From Diphasiastrum complanatum (taxonomy: Eukaryota > Streptophyta > Lycopodiopsida > Lycopodiales > Lycopodiaceae), in the NCBI GenBank assembly GCA_029204225.1, contig CM055108.1, forward strand, positions 23,215,029 to 23,279,028: a stretch of DNA of 64,000 nucleotides. Reading direction: 5' to 3'. The notes beneath the pieces are model-generated. The model had not been told where the DNA came from and searched no databases. It saw only the letters and a program-made list of their open reading frames with translations. The position numbers and the translations under genes are program-made. Shown here piece after piece: positions 37,734-49,779 of this stretch (position 1 is the first letter of the stretch; each line of letters starts with the position of its first letter).

Positions 37734-38429
37734 GAGTAGCCGGTCAGCTACACAAGTCTCACAGGGATGGCCACGTTTTGGGATTTGTCAAGACAACTGT
37801 TGCACAAGGTGCTGCCCACAGTGTAAGCATGGGTGCATCCACGGTTGGGGTGGTCGGCAGAACGGGGGACTTGATGAGTCAAAGTGCTGCCCTCGAGGTG
37901 TAAGCACGGTCAGTTCTCGTGGTTTGGGCCTGGCGCTGTCTGCACGTAGGACGGATGAGGCAAAGTGCTGCCTAGGTAGGTGAAAGCATGGTCTGTACCT
38001 TGTGGGGTGCGGGGCGACATATTTGAACTGTACGGGTTAACCATTGATACAGAGATGCTGTTCGAATTCGGGTGTAAAGCACGGGTGGTTAGCTGCCGGT
38101 GCGGGATAGCTGCCGATCGTTTAGCTATAAGGGCTACCGACCAAAAAGTGGTGGGGCGTGACTGAGGCAATGTGCTGCTTAATGGTGAAATCACGGATGG
38201 TTGGATAGATGTTTCCCCGTGGGCTAATTTTGTGATAGATTTGTGTGGGCACGGCTAGGAGGTCCTACGTCCGGTCTCAAGGGGAATGTGACTTGAGAGG
38301 GATCCTCTGTTTAGCTTTGGTTGGTATGTTCATTTGTGGTGTGCTTGCCTGGACCTAAATTATCCATGACTACTTGTTTTGATCCAGGTGATCTGATCTA
38401 GTTGAGAGTTGTGAGAGGAGCTTACATTT
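37734..38429 (+). other. Gypsy-B leader with degenerate repeats, in place of gag
   Basis: CAARGTGCTGCC occurs at 37804, 37880 and 37961, with a weaker copy at 38168 (CAATGTGCTGCT). Each is followed by a (G)GTGTAAGCAYGG- or GTGAAAKCAYGG-like segment. No gag motif or zinc knuckle is present in any frame, although gag would normally lie here. Confidence 0.65.
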
Positions 38430-40938
38430 ATGAGTGGACGACACACAAGTATGGAAAGGAACTTCCATGGGGCAACCCCCAAGACTGGTTCAAGATTGTT
38501 ATTCTTATCAGGAAAGATCGCGGGGAGGAAGTCAGATTTCATGATCGACTCCGGAGCTTCACATAACTATATCTCAAGGAGCGTAGTGGAACAGTTCATC
38601 TTGCCGACCAGGAATGTTACATCTACTCTCAAGGTAGAAACTGCGAAGGGAGCACTAGATGCAGACAAAGCGACATTGAACATCCCGGTGCAGATTGGAA
38701 GATGGAAGGCTAAACTTAGCTTTGTGATTTTAGAGATGGATGCCTTCGATGTGATTTTGGGCCTCCCTTGGTTAAATGAACATTGTATCGCAGTTTTGGG
38801 TAGGAGCTCAAACTTGGTCCTCTTGGATTATAAGGGACAAATATGCGTGACAAAAGCCCTGCCCGGAGGAAATGCTAAGGATACCAATATTGAACAAAAT
38901 CTAGTTGCAGCATTAGCGATGAAAAGAATGGCGAAAGGGAAAAGATCAAAGTGCTTTCTTTGCATCTGCCGAGAAGTCCCAGAAGGGAAAAGCGTGCGAC
39001 AAGAAAACTTGCCAAAAGAAGTGGCAGATCTGCTAGAAGAATTTAGCGATGTGTTCCCAGAGGAACTCCCAACTAAGCTACCTCCTCGAAGACCAGTGGA
39101 CCATAAAATTGAGTTGGTACCAGGAACAGAGCCAACTTCACGAGCACCCTACAGAATGTCACAAGAGGAGTTGGCGGAACTGAAACTACAACTTGGTGAA
39201 TTGATAGACAAAGGTTTTATTAGACCTAGCGCTTTACCTTTTGGAGCCCCAGTGTTGTTCATGGAAAAGGCGGACAAAACTCTTCGAATGTGTGTGGATT
39301 ATCTCATGCTTAACAAGAGTACCATCAAGAACAAGTACCCCATGCCTAGAATTGATGACCTATTCGACCAACTCAAACATGCCAAATACTTTAGCCGAAT
39401 AGATCTTAGATCTGGATATCATCAAATTCGAATAGCTAAAGGTGATGAGCACAAAACGGCGTTTCGAACGCGGTACGGGAGTCACGAGTTCCTGGTGATG
39501 CCATTTGGTCTAACAAACGCACCAGCCACTTTTTGCACGTTGATGAACAATATATTTCAAGACTGCCTGATGAATTTGTCATTGTGTACATCGATGACAT
39601 GTTAGTATTTAGCCGGAACCTTAAAGATCACATTAAACATTTAAGGACAGTTCTCCAACGACTGAGGAGGAACTGCTTGTTCGCGAAAAGAGAGAAATGT
39701 GAGTTTGTGGTGGAGGAAGTTGACTTCCTTGGACATGTTATAGGCCACGGATGGATTCGAATGGATCCTAAGAAGATCAAGGCTATCTTGGATTGGCTAG
39801 CACCTAAAACTGTTCATGGCATCAAATCCTTTTTGGGCTTATGTAACTTTTACAGGAGATTCATTGAGGCATTTAGCAAAATTGTGGCACCATTGTTGGA
39901 GCAGACCAAGACTCATCTGAAGATGACATGGACACCGGAATGTGAAGCAGCGTTCCAAGAACTAAAACAACGGATCACTCAAGAACCCATCCTTGCCTTA
40001 CCGGACTTTAGCAAACCTTTTGAAATACATACAGACGTGTCAAACTTTGCTGTTGGGGCCGTGCTGATGCAAGACGGAAAATCTGTTGCATATTTTTCAA
40101 AGAAATTGAGTGACGTAGAGTGACGATGGCCAACTCATGAAAAAGAAATGGTCGCAGTAGTTCAAGCAGTGGAGCATTGGAGACATTATGTGGCAGGAAA
40201 ACCCTTTAAGGCGTTCACTGATAATGTATCACTCAAGTACTTCTCATCCCAAAGTATGCTCACGCCAAAGCAAATGCGATGGCAAAACTTTCTCTCAAAA
40301 TTCAATATAGACATTTTACACACGGCGGGAAAGAAGAATGTGGTGGCGGACGCACTAAGTAGACAGGAACACTTGATGGCAACAATGACAACTCAGGTGA
40401 CTGGCCTACTCCAAGAAATCAGGGAGAATTATGGTGTAGATGCATTGGCGAAGGACTTAATGATCGAATTCCAGCTGGGAAAGCCTCATAAACATTTCAC
40501 TTGGAATATCAAATGGTTGTTTATAAACAACGCAGAGTATATGTCCCAGACAACGTCAACCTGAGGAAGAAAGTCTTGCGAGAACATCATGACGTACTAG
40601 CCGTCGGGCATCCAAGGGTGAATCACATGTATGAACTTCTCAAAAGAGGCTTCTATTGGCCAAGTATGTGGGCAGACGTTGAATCCTATGTGCAAACATG
40701 CCCGACATGTCAACAAGTGAAGCTAGAACCGCTAGCTCCAGCTGGACTACTCCAACCATTACTGGTACCAGCATACCCATGGGATTCGGTGAGCATGGAT
40801 TTTATTGTTCAACTACCACGGTGCCAAGGCTTCCACTCAATTTATGTGGTGGTTGACCGCTTTTCAAAGCAAGTTCATCTAGTACCAACTAAAAGTTCAG
40901 TGACAGCTGAAGAAGTGGCAAGGTTAGGGAGCCCCTGA
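38430..40938 (+). pseudogene. Gypsy-B protease–RT–RNase H–integrase (truncated)
   Basis: Protease [13 protein letters not shown] (about 38538); RT with [28 protein letters not shown] and [10 protein letters not shown]; a one-base frameshift near 39570 falls between the last two. RNase H has EIHTDVSNFAVGAVL and a TGA at 40121. Another frameshift near 40520 precedes the integrase H2C2 (HPRVNHMYELL … CPTCQQ) and the first catalytic Asp (SVSMDFIVQLP). The frame ends at 40938, before the second Asp and the Glu, and the following 320 bp are not integrase. The element therefore has a C-terminal integrase deletion as well as no gag. Confidence 0.92.
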
Positions 40939-41272
40939 AGTACTAGCAGATTATCTGCAGAAGAACCAACGCAATAGCCGTTTTCCCAGATCGGCACACA
41001 AAGCACTACCTGGCGGCATGCCTCCTACATAAACATTCATGGCCATTCTGAAGTTCAAGGAACTTCCGGTATCTTTCTTAAGTTTGTCAATAAATCACTT
41101 GCAGCTCTACACAGGTTTTACGTAAGTGAACTTTATTTACAGTTTTCCTGTGCTACTGCCAATGTATTTTGTAATTCAAAGTTGTTAAGTCCGGTGAATT
41201 AAGTCCGTGCCATACGTCCTAGGTCTAGTTTGGCCCTGATGAGGACATCAGCTTTTTCAAACGAGGGGAGGA

Positions 41273-42190
41273 TGTTGTAAAGCTGACTCAGGTGCACCTA
41301 GTGTGCCCTGTAAGACTCTAAGGGGTGACACTCTCTAAGGTCCCAGAGCAAGTTAGAACGTCAAGGACTAAGCCTCCGACCTATGGTGAGCCAGTCAAGT
41401 AGTCACAAGTCATGAGCTAGCTCTGGAGCTCGAGTCATGGCCTAGTCAGGAAGCAAGTGATTCTGCCACCGGAACGGCTCCCGGGACCCATGTTCGGGAG
41501 CCAGACTGTGTCCTGCCAGGTTTGCCAGGCTTAATCAGCAAAATAAAAACTAAGTCCCAAAAAGCGTGGTTTACCAGAAAGCACTATGTTTCAGAACAGA
41601 GGGGGTGCGCCGAATCACAGCAGAACTATAGGGGGAGTCCGGCAGACAGAAACTTGGGCAGCTCAACCAGCGCCAGGAATCCAGTCGCCAGGTCTCAGCT
41701 CCCTCTACCAGCACGAGCCAGGCACAATGCTCAGCACGTGTTGGTGGCCTCGAGACCGGTCAGCCTATGTATGAATGTAACCTCTTCCAAATCTAATAAA
41801 GTTGATCCTTGGGGATGATTACCATTTCGGTTTCGCCTCCGGGACTGGTCCAAGTGGAAGGACCCTTACTACAACCTTTTTGCGTCGCTGGCGCCTAAGG
41901 GTCCTTGTCATCGACATGGGGCTTGCCGCTATGCCAATCGGTCAGTTTGGCGACTACTATGCCTTGGGTTTCATGTGTGGCTTGTCTTTGCCTTTGGTTA
42001 CCTTTTAGGGATAGATTCTGAGTTGGCTTTCGGGTTGGTTGGGATTCCAGTTTTCTTAAGTCTGAATGGTTAAGCTTGTTACGTTTCGGAGTTGGCTTTT
42101 ACGTAAGTGCATAATGGATGAATGTTAGACTTAAGCGCGTGTTGGGGAAACCGATCAAGTCCCAGCGCCCTTTGAGGCACCGGCGCAACA
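41273..42190 (+). repeat. 3' LTR of Gypsy-B (918 bp)
   Basis: TGTTGTAAAG … GGCGCAACA, preceded by the polypurine tract and followed by CAAAG. A minus-strand ORF that runs into it from 42866 is an accident of the insertion. Confidence 0.92.
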
Positions 42191-42195
42191 CAAAG

Positions 42196-42830
42196 TGACC
42201 CCCACATGCAGAGTCGTGGCATTCTTCAAGGATAAATGGGACTTCATTGGGCAGTACACACCTTTGGTAAACGCCTTCAATGCCCTTCCTATACAACCTA
42301 CTGTCTATAACTTTGAATTTCAAAGCCTGAACTTTAAGCTTCTTTGTCTCAACTTTTGACAAACCTCTAGGCAATTCTAAGGTGGTCAGGTAATGGGCTA
42401 AATCTTGATACCATTGTGGTACTGCTTCGACATCCAATTTAAACATTTCACGATTCTCATCGTCCATTGGGTCAAATGGGACTTCTTGCAATGACCCATG
42501 TTCTTCAACAAATACATCAATGTGAGGTTGAGAATTCTTCAGGTCATCTACTTTCTTCTCTTGATTTTCTATCTCAAGGTCATCTTCTTCTACCAGGCTA
42601 TAATCACATAGACAATCCACCAAATTCTTGGCTTTGGGCGGTTTGTTTCTCAACTCATAGTCGAATTCTTTTAAAACAACAAGCCACTTGACAAGTCTAT
42701 CTGGCAGGTGAAGTTTGTTCAACATGAGTTTAATAGCAGTGGTAGGAGCATAAATGACTACTTTCCGATGGATAAGATAATGTTTGAACTTAGACACAGC
42801 AAAATGTACTGCTAGGCACACTCTTTCTCC
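42196..42830 (-). pseudogene. Gypsy-C RNase H end and integrase finger
   Basis: The minus strand encodes the second half of gypsy RNase H (ERVCLAVHFAVSKFKHYLI, LVKWLVVLKEFDYEL), a long acidic spacer and the start of the integrase H2C2 finger (ECHDSACGGHF). It is cut at 42195 by Gypsy-B; the next residues of the finger are found beyond Gypsy-B at about 36560. At 42830 the coding sequence is fused to an LTR fragment. The long spacer between RNase H and integrase is usual for Tat-like elements. Confidence 0.85.
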
Positions 42831-43045
42831 AAGAAGATGACAATGAGAATTAGGATGTTGTCCCACACCCCTCCCTATACGTAGGGGCTCAATGGGCTAG
42901 AGGTGCATCCCTTCAAGAAATGAAGCACCTCCTTATGACTTTTTAAAAACTGACTCTAAAAATAGGGCACTGGCCCAAATTCGTTTTTTAGCACCTAACT
43001 TGGCCTCAACTTGCAATTTCAAAGCCAAGTTGGGTCCTGTTTACG
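42821..43045 (+). repeat. Tat-like LTR fragment (copy 3)
   Basis: It matches the middle part of the LTRs at 34691 and 47691 (for example ATACGTAGGGGCTCAATGGG), with more substitutions. It is joined directly to Gypsy-C RNase H, so it marks a rearrangement and not an element end. Confidence 0.8.
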
Positions 43046-45622
43046 GCAGACGCACCACTGAAGGATTATAAAACGACTCCCAAATAGATTGCCAATCTAA
43101 GGAAATTCTAATGGAAGTCGTTCTATACCACTCTTACAGCTCAAGCTCCATTGGGTATGGAGTCAAAAATAAGGCCTGTCACGATCACCAATACTTTCAA
43201 TGGCAATCGGCAAGGCAAATTCCTAACGGTCTACCAACCATTTTCAGATGGCCTAAGGAACTCTGAAATGGACAAGAGATCACGCGTGTACGCTCTGGCT
43301 TTTGAGATGCCGATGAGACGTACAAGCATAACTCATGTATAAGCTAAGATTCACTTAACGAGTGAGGTATAATAGGGTTAGATTTTGATTAGCCATAATC
43401 CGGACAACGATGATCAACCAAGAAAAGGGTTGTTGGTGGGGTATGACTTAAGAGATTAATCTTGAATTGCAGTTTGTTTGAGCAACGATGGTCAACAATG
43501 CTCAACAAACAAGTGGACAGTTATTATCATGGGCTCATAGGCTCAACAGTCAAACAACTTAGGTGATGATAAGCAAATCACTTGCTAGGGTTCTTTCATT
43601 AAAAGGCTATGCAGCTTGACGGATGTTTAAATAGCAAGGTAGATCTGTGAAACCATTGCTAACATTTCACACAAAACCTTCAATAGGCCTCAATGGTTAT
43701 AGCTTGATGATTTGGTTATACAGAGTCTTCCTAAAGCAGTTTAGTTTCTTTCACACAAAAATCCATTGCTCATCGTGTTGCAACAAATAAGCATTTAACA
43801 AGTCCCACCCTAGAGTCTAAACCAAAAATACACAAATTCCGAAAAACAATGGGTTAGACCTGCGATGTGGGTCTGGTGTCCTCTATTTCCTTCAGTCAAA
43901 AATAAAATGGATCTCGATGGAGAGATGGCGTGGCCAGGCAGCGAGGGTCTGGCCGCGAGCGTTTGCTACAGCTACAGGTTGGGAAGGGCCGCAGACACTA
44001 GGAACCGTGAGCAGGGCAGCGAAGGGCCAGGCACACAGGCAGGGATTGTGGGTAGCAAATCGCAGGTAAGCAGGGTGGGGAGCCGTAGGCAGATCACAGG
44101 ATGGAGGAAGCGGGCCACAACAGGCCAGGGTTAACTCGCAGGTCAGGGAGAGCGAGCCGTTGGCAGATCCACAGGTAGCAAGAAGGCGTGGCCAGGGGAG
44201 TGTTTCGGGTAGGGAAAAGAGGGGACACATGAACGGACAGGTGAGGGAGGTCGCAGGTCGAGGGAGAGCGGGTGGAGCACAGACAGGAGGCACTGATCAA
44301 ATAAAGAAAGGAGCAGCAGGCCAGGGAAGGGAGTCGCTAACAGAGAATGGGCATAGGCCAAGCAAAAGCGTGGTCAGACACATCAAGAGAGGGCAAACAG
44401 GGTTTGGAATGGATCACGGCTAAACCGCAAGAAGAGAAAAACAAATTTGTGAAGGCACAGGGCAAGTGGAGAATGCAAACAGCAGGGAAAGTGGCTGCAG
44501 ACAGGGCAGCGATGAAGGGTGATGGGGGTTTGCGATGAAGGGTGATGGGCAAACCCACAGGCAGAGGCCCCACGCAGACAAGTTTTTGGAAGGAAGTCGC
44601 AGGCAGGGCAGTGAGCAAATCGTGGGCAGATTCTTGGAAGGGAGCCGCAGGTCAAGAACGAGTTCTTCCACGCATCTTTCAAGAGTCCATAGATCCTTCT
44701 CACGGTTGTCAAACTACAAACAAGAGGCAACGTTGTCCATTTTTGCAAATTTCTCACAGATCTGATGCTTTTCACGAGCAGCAGTCCATGTAACAAACAT
44801 CTACAATGGACTTGAAACTGCAACGGGATCAGCCGCTCTTCTTCAGATAGCAAACCAAGAAAGCATCTTTCTCTCAAAAGTGTGGCACTGAACCACTGTT
44901 GAAAATGGCCTTCTGCTCACGCAGTTCCTCAACCAAACCGATTTGACAATATTTTTCATGAACAGCCTCCTATAAACTATGCCATTAGGGGATCGATGGC
45001 CCAGTTCTAACACATCTTCGCCAAGCTTTTGATCGTCCATTTCAGGACTTTGGGTAGAACTATCCACCATTTTAATATCAGTGCGAACACTCACCTCATG
45101 AGTATTAGGCTTTTCATGGTCATAGTTCAGCACACAACCAATTCGTGCTAGGGTTTCATCAACTCCAAGAACTGGATTTTGAATCACAATCGGACTATGG
45201 TTAATAGTCACAAAATAATTGATTTGTAATGTAGCATTCTCTTTAACTTCATAAGTGAAGCGCGTGGGAATCATGATTATATTTTTTCAATCAATCAACT
45301 TTTTTTTTAGGAACCTCCAACACGTCCAATATTGGTCTAGTTCTCAGTACAACTCCCTCTGACTCTACTCGCACAAACCACTACTCCAAACAAACCTCGC
45401 AATTTTCGGTGCTCAAGCCTTATCCAAAAAGACCTCGAGAGTCACTCATAAAATTGATACAACAAAACCGTTTGAAAACACTTTCAAACAATAAACAAAA
45501 ATTCGGAAGGAGCTCATGCTCCTTCCGGTAGATGCACCAATGATGAGATATAAAATGACCCCTAAACAAGTAATTGATGCGAAGGAAATGGTAAAGGAGT
45601 CAGTCTGTATCTCGATTACAGT
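43046..45622. other. Degraded gypsy sequence with purine-skewed block
   Basis: 43900-44690 is strongly purine-rich on the plus strand and repeats GCAGG/GGCAG-type words. The many ORFs there are compositional. A 143-codon minus ORF (44843-45274) with …LARIGCVLNYDHEKPNTHEV… is not recognised; its position suggests a part of Gypsy-C upstream of RT. 45540-45600 resembles 43060-43120 loosely (ATAAAAYGACYCC … AAGGAAAT). Confidence 0.35.
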
Positions 45623-45853
45623 TCAAGCTAACATAAATTCTTGGGACTGATTTATCATAGAGACCGAGCCAATCAATTGTTTGAAGGCTTTCTGGCTCTC
45701 TTCAGTCCAAGAAAAAGGTTCGCCCTCTCTCAATAGTCTCACTAATGGAGAAATGAGAGAAGAATAGTTACTCAGAAACTTCATATAATAGCCCACTCTC
45801 CCTAGGAAATATCGCAACTTTTTCAAGGTGGTGGGGGGTAGCATCAGTTCCAT
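45623..45853 (-). pseudogene. Gypsy-C RT/RNase H connection fragment
   Basis: LPPTTLKKLRYFLGRVGYYMKFLSNYS … LISPLVRLLREG … FSWTEESQKAFKQL is the conserved thumb/connection of gypsy RT leading into RNase H. It is on the same strand as 42196-42830 and probably from the same element, with the intervening part lost or displaced. Confidence 0.85.
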
Positions 45854-47690
45854 TCAGTCAAGGTCATATGGATCAGGCAATGCCCATTAGGGTTTCTCAT
45901 AATCAATCGGCTTATACCTTGCTTACTAGCGATTCTCAATAACCGAAGCAAGTGTTTACAAAGTTCAGTTCATGTTCAGCAATTAGACAACACTGTAATT
46001 TGTTCAATCCAGACAATGTTATTAATTAAACTACAAACACCTCCTTGTTTTACTATGTAATCATGGACAAAGTCTTCAAGCACTAATCAGTGGGTCAATT
46101 AAAAAACGGGATGTAAGTTTAGTGCTTTCCTATACGCAATTATTTTGGCCGTGCAAATGACAAGCGTCAGCTACCAAACAAGTGCCAAACCTTTGCAGTT
46201 CACCGAGTGCTAACAGAAAACTCAAATGAGATAAAAAAAACCGCAATCGATGATAACCCAAACAATTTAGCAAAGTCCACGGAACCCTAGCACTAAACTT
46301 TTCAACTGATTGCCACAAATTTAGATTAACGGTAATGCACGTGGTTATGTGGACCTGTCCAATCAACAATGGACAGGGAAGAAAACATTACAAGCAAAAA
46401 AAAAAACGAAAGCCACGGGCTGGGGAAGACAAGAAACAAGCCCCAGACGGGCTGGCGGTCTAGGTGAAGAAAAGAGGGAGGCCACGAAGCACAACAGGGT
46501 TTACACACAAGCGAGTGAGGAACAGCGAGTGAACGCAGGTACGGCAGGGGGTCGTGGAGTGGGAGCGTGGACAGACAGGGATCTGCCACAGCAGATCGGG
46601 TAAGGAGAAGGGGTTGCGGGTGAAGTGCGAGACAGACAGGAGAGAAGAGACAGATTGCAGACTTAGGTAGAGGACGGAACGGGCCACACAAATGAGATTA
46701 GAGCACGGGATCTGCTAGAAGAAGGGTGTTGATAAATCTTCTTCAAATTGCTTCAATCTTGCTGGGAATTCAGAGCTTGAATTCCTCACAAATGTTCCTA
46801 ACTCCCTACTGGATCTGCAGCAAAACGAACTTCTGGTTTTGTGCAGAGATAACTCACAAGACTAGTAGATATTGTTTTGTTTCTGCCTGAAAGCATACTT
46901 GCATATCCTTGATGGAGCCGTTTTCTAGAAGTCTTGAGCAGTAATGGATAGATAGGAATGCGGCAAAGGCTGCAGGTAGGTGCTAGGCCCTCAACAAGTT
47001 GCAGGGCAAGGAAAAACGTCACAGGCAAGACCTCAAGCAATCCTACAACAAGGTCATATGACTTCAAAGGCAAAGTAGCAATCCTGTTGTTAAAATAGGA
47101 AATGCTTCAGGAGCCAAATCCATTACATAGGAACAACAACTTTGCTCTTGAAAATACAGGATCTTTCATGGAAAATAGGAACAAGAAAGAAATGATTCTG
47201 ACAATTGTAATGAAGTAAAACAACTTCTAAAAAACAAATGTGGCAAATGCAAAGAATCAAGGCAATGGACAGGCAAGAATATTGTTCTTGCATCAACAAA
47301 TTTTAGACTAAAATGATTGAATTACATACTCCTAAACCACAGACACAGAAAAACCTTCACATTCATAGTCCTGCAAAAAGAAAATGACAGTACTACACAC
47401 TTTAAAACCTGCAAACAAATATATTAGAAAGCTTCTAAATCCTCACAGCCTGCAACCAAATGTTAAATATGGGAGATACAAGCTATAATCCCCACGATAC
47501 CAAGGCCTGCAATCACAAGATCAAAGACTGCAAAAGCAAATAACACCAAAATCTGATTCCACAAATGAGATGGTGAAAACACAATGCTAAAGATCAAACA
47601 AGTGAATCAATAGCAGTGAAATGGAATAGACAGCAAAGTGGAAGAGGCTGAGAGTGGAGGCACCAAGCACAACAGCTTCTTCTTCTTCCT
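45854..47690. other. Gypsy leader-like non-coding stretch
   Basis: 46380-46690 is another purine-skewed block like 43.9-44.7 kb. 47100-47650 is A-rich. No gene is recognised; the ORFs at 46326-46691 are on the pyrimidine strand and compositional. The block leads directly into the LTR copy at 47691. Confidence 0.35.
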
Positions 47691-48246
47691 TCTCTCTTCA
47701 CCTTCTCACCAAGAGCTCTCTGCACACAAGTTTCTCTCTACAAGTTTTTCTCTCTCTCCAAGAAGATGACAATGAGAATGGGGATGTTGTCCCACACCCC
47801 TCCCTATACGTAGGGGCTCAATGGGCTGGAGGTGCACCTGTTCAAGAAATGGGGCACCTCCTTATGATTTCTCAAAAATTGACTCTAAAAATAGGGCACT
47901 GGCCCAAATTCGTTTTTTTAGCACCTAACTTGGCCTCAACTTGCAATTTTAAAGTCAAGTTGGGTCCTATTTACGATTTCAGATTTTATGGGCTCAGGCC
48001 AAGTTTTTAATTACTAGTGTATTACGAAAATACTTGGCACCTCCTAGTCCCGACGAACCCGAAAACTAGGGGCATAAGCCGCATAAATGAAATTTTCATA
48101 CAACGTATATTATCAAATGAACAGTATTTTAATAACAGTGCAACCGGCCATTATGGGCCATTTACACGTCATTTTTGACAGTTCCGCGTCAGCGTAATAG
48201 CGCGCGGCGATGATTTTTTGTCGAAAATAGCTTGAAAAAGGGGTCT
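47691..48246 (+). repeat. Tat-like gypsy LTR copy 2
   Basis: About 556 bp nearly identical to 34691-35249. Homology stops at GAAAAAGGGGTC, short of the priming site seen at 35265. It is followed by gag-like sequence on the same strand. Confidence 0.82.
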
Positions 48247-48249
48247 TCA

Positions 48250-49090
48250 TCATTACCTACGAACACAACTCTCCTTCCACCACTACCCCCGCCATTTACT
48301 ACCACATGCACCCCCTCATTTACACTTAACACGGGCTTTGATTCCACAATCTCCCGAAAGCCCTCACCTATACATTCTTCCACCCTACTTGACTATGCGG
48401 TCAATGTAGACGATTTTGTCTTATAGCTATTAATACAAACCACATCCACCACCACCTCAACGAATCCACTCCACACATCTTCGACACACATTCAGTCACC
48501 CCCACATTCATCACCCCTCCTACCACAATCACCTCCTATCATCCCACAATCCCCCCCCCACGCGCATTTTCTCACACTCCAACATCTCTCCCCATTCCAT
48601 ATTTTCTTCCGTTCAATCCCATGCCATATCCTAATTATACACACACTCTCCCAAACATTGGTCCTTGGGAGCAATTACTCCTAACAGCCCAAAAAGTGGT
48701 TTTGTTGGTGAATGAGCTCCAGTACAACTTGTTCGGCACCTTAGGCGGTCAATACACCATGAGGCAGTTTGACGATGGAGCCATGGCAGATCTCCATAAG
48801 GAAAAGGCAAAGTTGGAGGCAGAAAGCAAGCAACAGCAGCAGTAGATCCAGAATCTCACTACCTATAATCAACAACCACAACAAATGTTGAACCACCTTT
48901 AGAACCAACTCCAGCTGAAGATCTCTAACCACCAGACTGCCATAACACAACTTACCGTAGAACGAGACGAGGCCTTAGTAGATGCACAAGCAACATGTTT
49001 CGCTATGAACGAACAGTTGGAATTGGTAGATTTCAATGATTTCGCACCACCAGCTATTTCTGAAGGAACTCTGATTCCATTGGTGTGAAA
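48250..49090 (+). pseudogene. Gypsy gag remnant
   Basis: The Pro/Ser/His-rich first part (48250-48610) is followed from 48621 by a frame with QKVVLLVNELQYNLFG and a Gln/Glu/Lys-rich coiled-coil-like segment. Two in-frame TAG codons (48843 and about 48899) lie in Gln-rich contexts, and the frame then runs to a stop at 49086-49088. The composition and position after an LTR suggest gag of a Tat-like element. No zinc knuckle is seen. Confidence 0.45.
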
Positions 49091-49260
49091 AGTACAGTAC
49101 TAAGGACCATAAATGGATCTTTGAATGATCCACAAGGTGATTGTATGCTTGTTAAACAATCTATCAGAAACTAGTCATCAGAAAACAAGATCTAGTTTAG
49201 CAACTTGATAGGAAACAAGTAGAGACAATCAAAGCATTGATCAAATAGTCTAATCCAACT

Positions 49261-49774
49261 CCACACGTGTGGAAATAAGGCTGTAGTACGGCCTATAGAC
49301 AGTGTTTACAAAGTGCCAAAGCTGGGTTTCATTGGAAAAATAGAGTAATCACCATACAATGAGAGGAAACTCGAGTTTCTCCTTGAGGCTCCAAAAAGTT
49401 TCTATCTTCTCACTATGGAGAATGGAAATACATAGTAAAACACACTTCCTTTGCAAAGTTAGGTGAAAATCCAGCATGTAATAAGGAAGTAGACTCCACT
49501 TTCTTGCCCTAATGTGAAAACCCTAGTCTAGATCCAAGAGTCATGCTTGCTAGGTGCATGGTAGGTACAAATCTCATCATAAATCATGGTCTAGATCCTA
49601 CAAAGTAGGAATCACTACCAAATAGACACAACCACTCCTCTTGACTCGTGGTAACCTACTTTAGGTGTGTATGTACAAGTGGCACTTTGGCCATTCAAGT
49701 AACCAACAAACAATATTGACAAAATGTACAATATTCTACATGGCTAGATTTGCCAATGTAGGCAATTTTTCACA
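49261..49774 (-). repeat. 3' LTR of Copia-H
   Basis: On the minus strand the LTR would start TGTGAAAAATTGCC at 49774, just after the RNase H tail, and end near the CCACACGTGTGG palindrome at 49261-49272. The polypurine tract is poor, so the start is approximate. Confidence 0.5.
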
Positions 49775-49779
49775 ATTGG

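Larger units (their letters stand above)
36570..42190 (+). mobile_element. Gypsy-B, complete nested element lacking gag
   Basis: A plus-strand Ty3/gypsy with both LTRs (36570-37718 and 41273-42190), priming site, polypurine tract AAACGAGGGGAGGA (41259-41272) and perfect CAAAG target duplications. It interrupts the integrase zinc-finger region of minus-strand Gypsy-C: HDSACGGHF lies on one side and AGDATTQKV on the other. The body holds protease, RT, RNase H and part of integrase. Gag and the second half of the integrase core are missing. High LTR similarity suggests a recent insertion. It must be mobilised in trans if at all. Confidence 0.92.

Noticed and set aside
42099-42866. Single 255-codon gene
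   Set aside because: The last ~30 codons are the 3' LTR of Gypsy-B read backwards and the first few come from an LTR fragment; only the middle is gypsy coding sequence.
43865-44877. Cluster of overlapping ORFs on both strands in the GC-rich block
   Set aside because: Open frames result from purine skew; the proteins are low-complexity, overlap each other on opposite strands and show no motif.
46326-46691. 121-codon minus ORF with a hydrophobic stretch
   Set aside because: It lies on the pyrimidine strand of a purine-skewed block, and the hydrophobicity is compositional.
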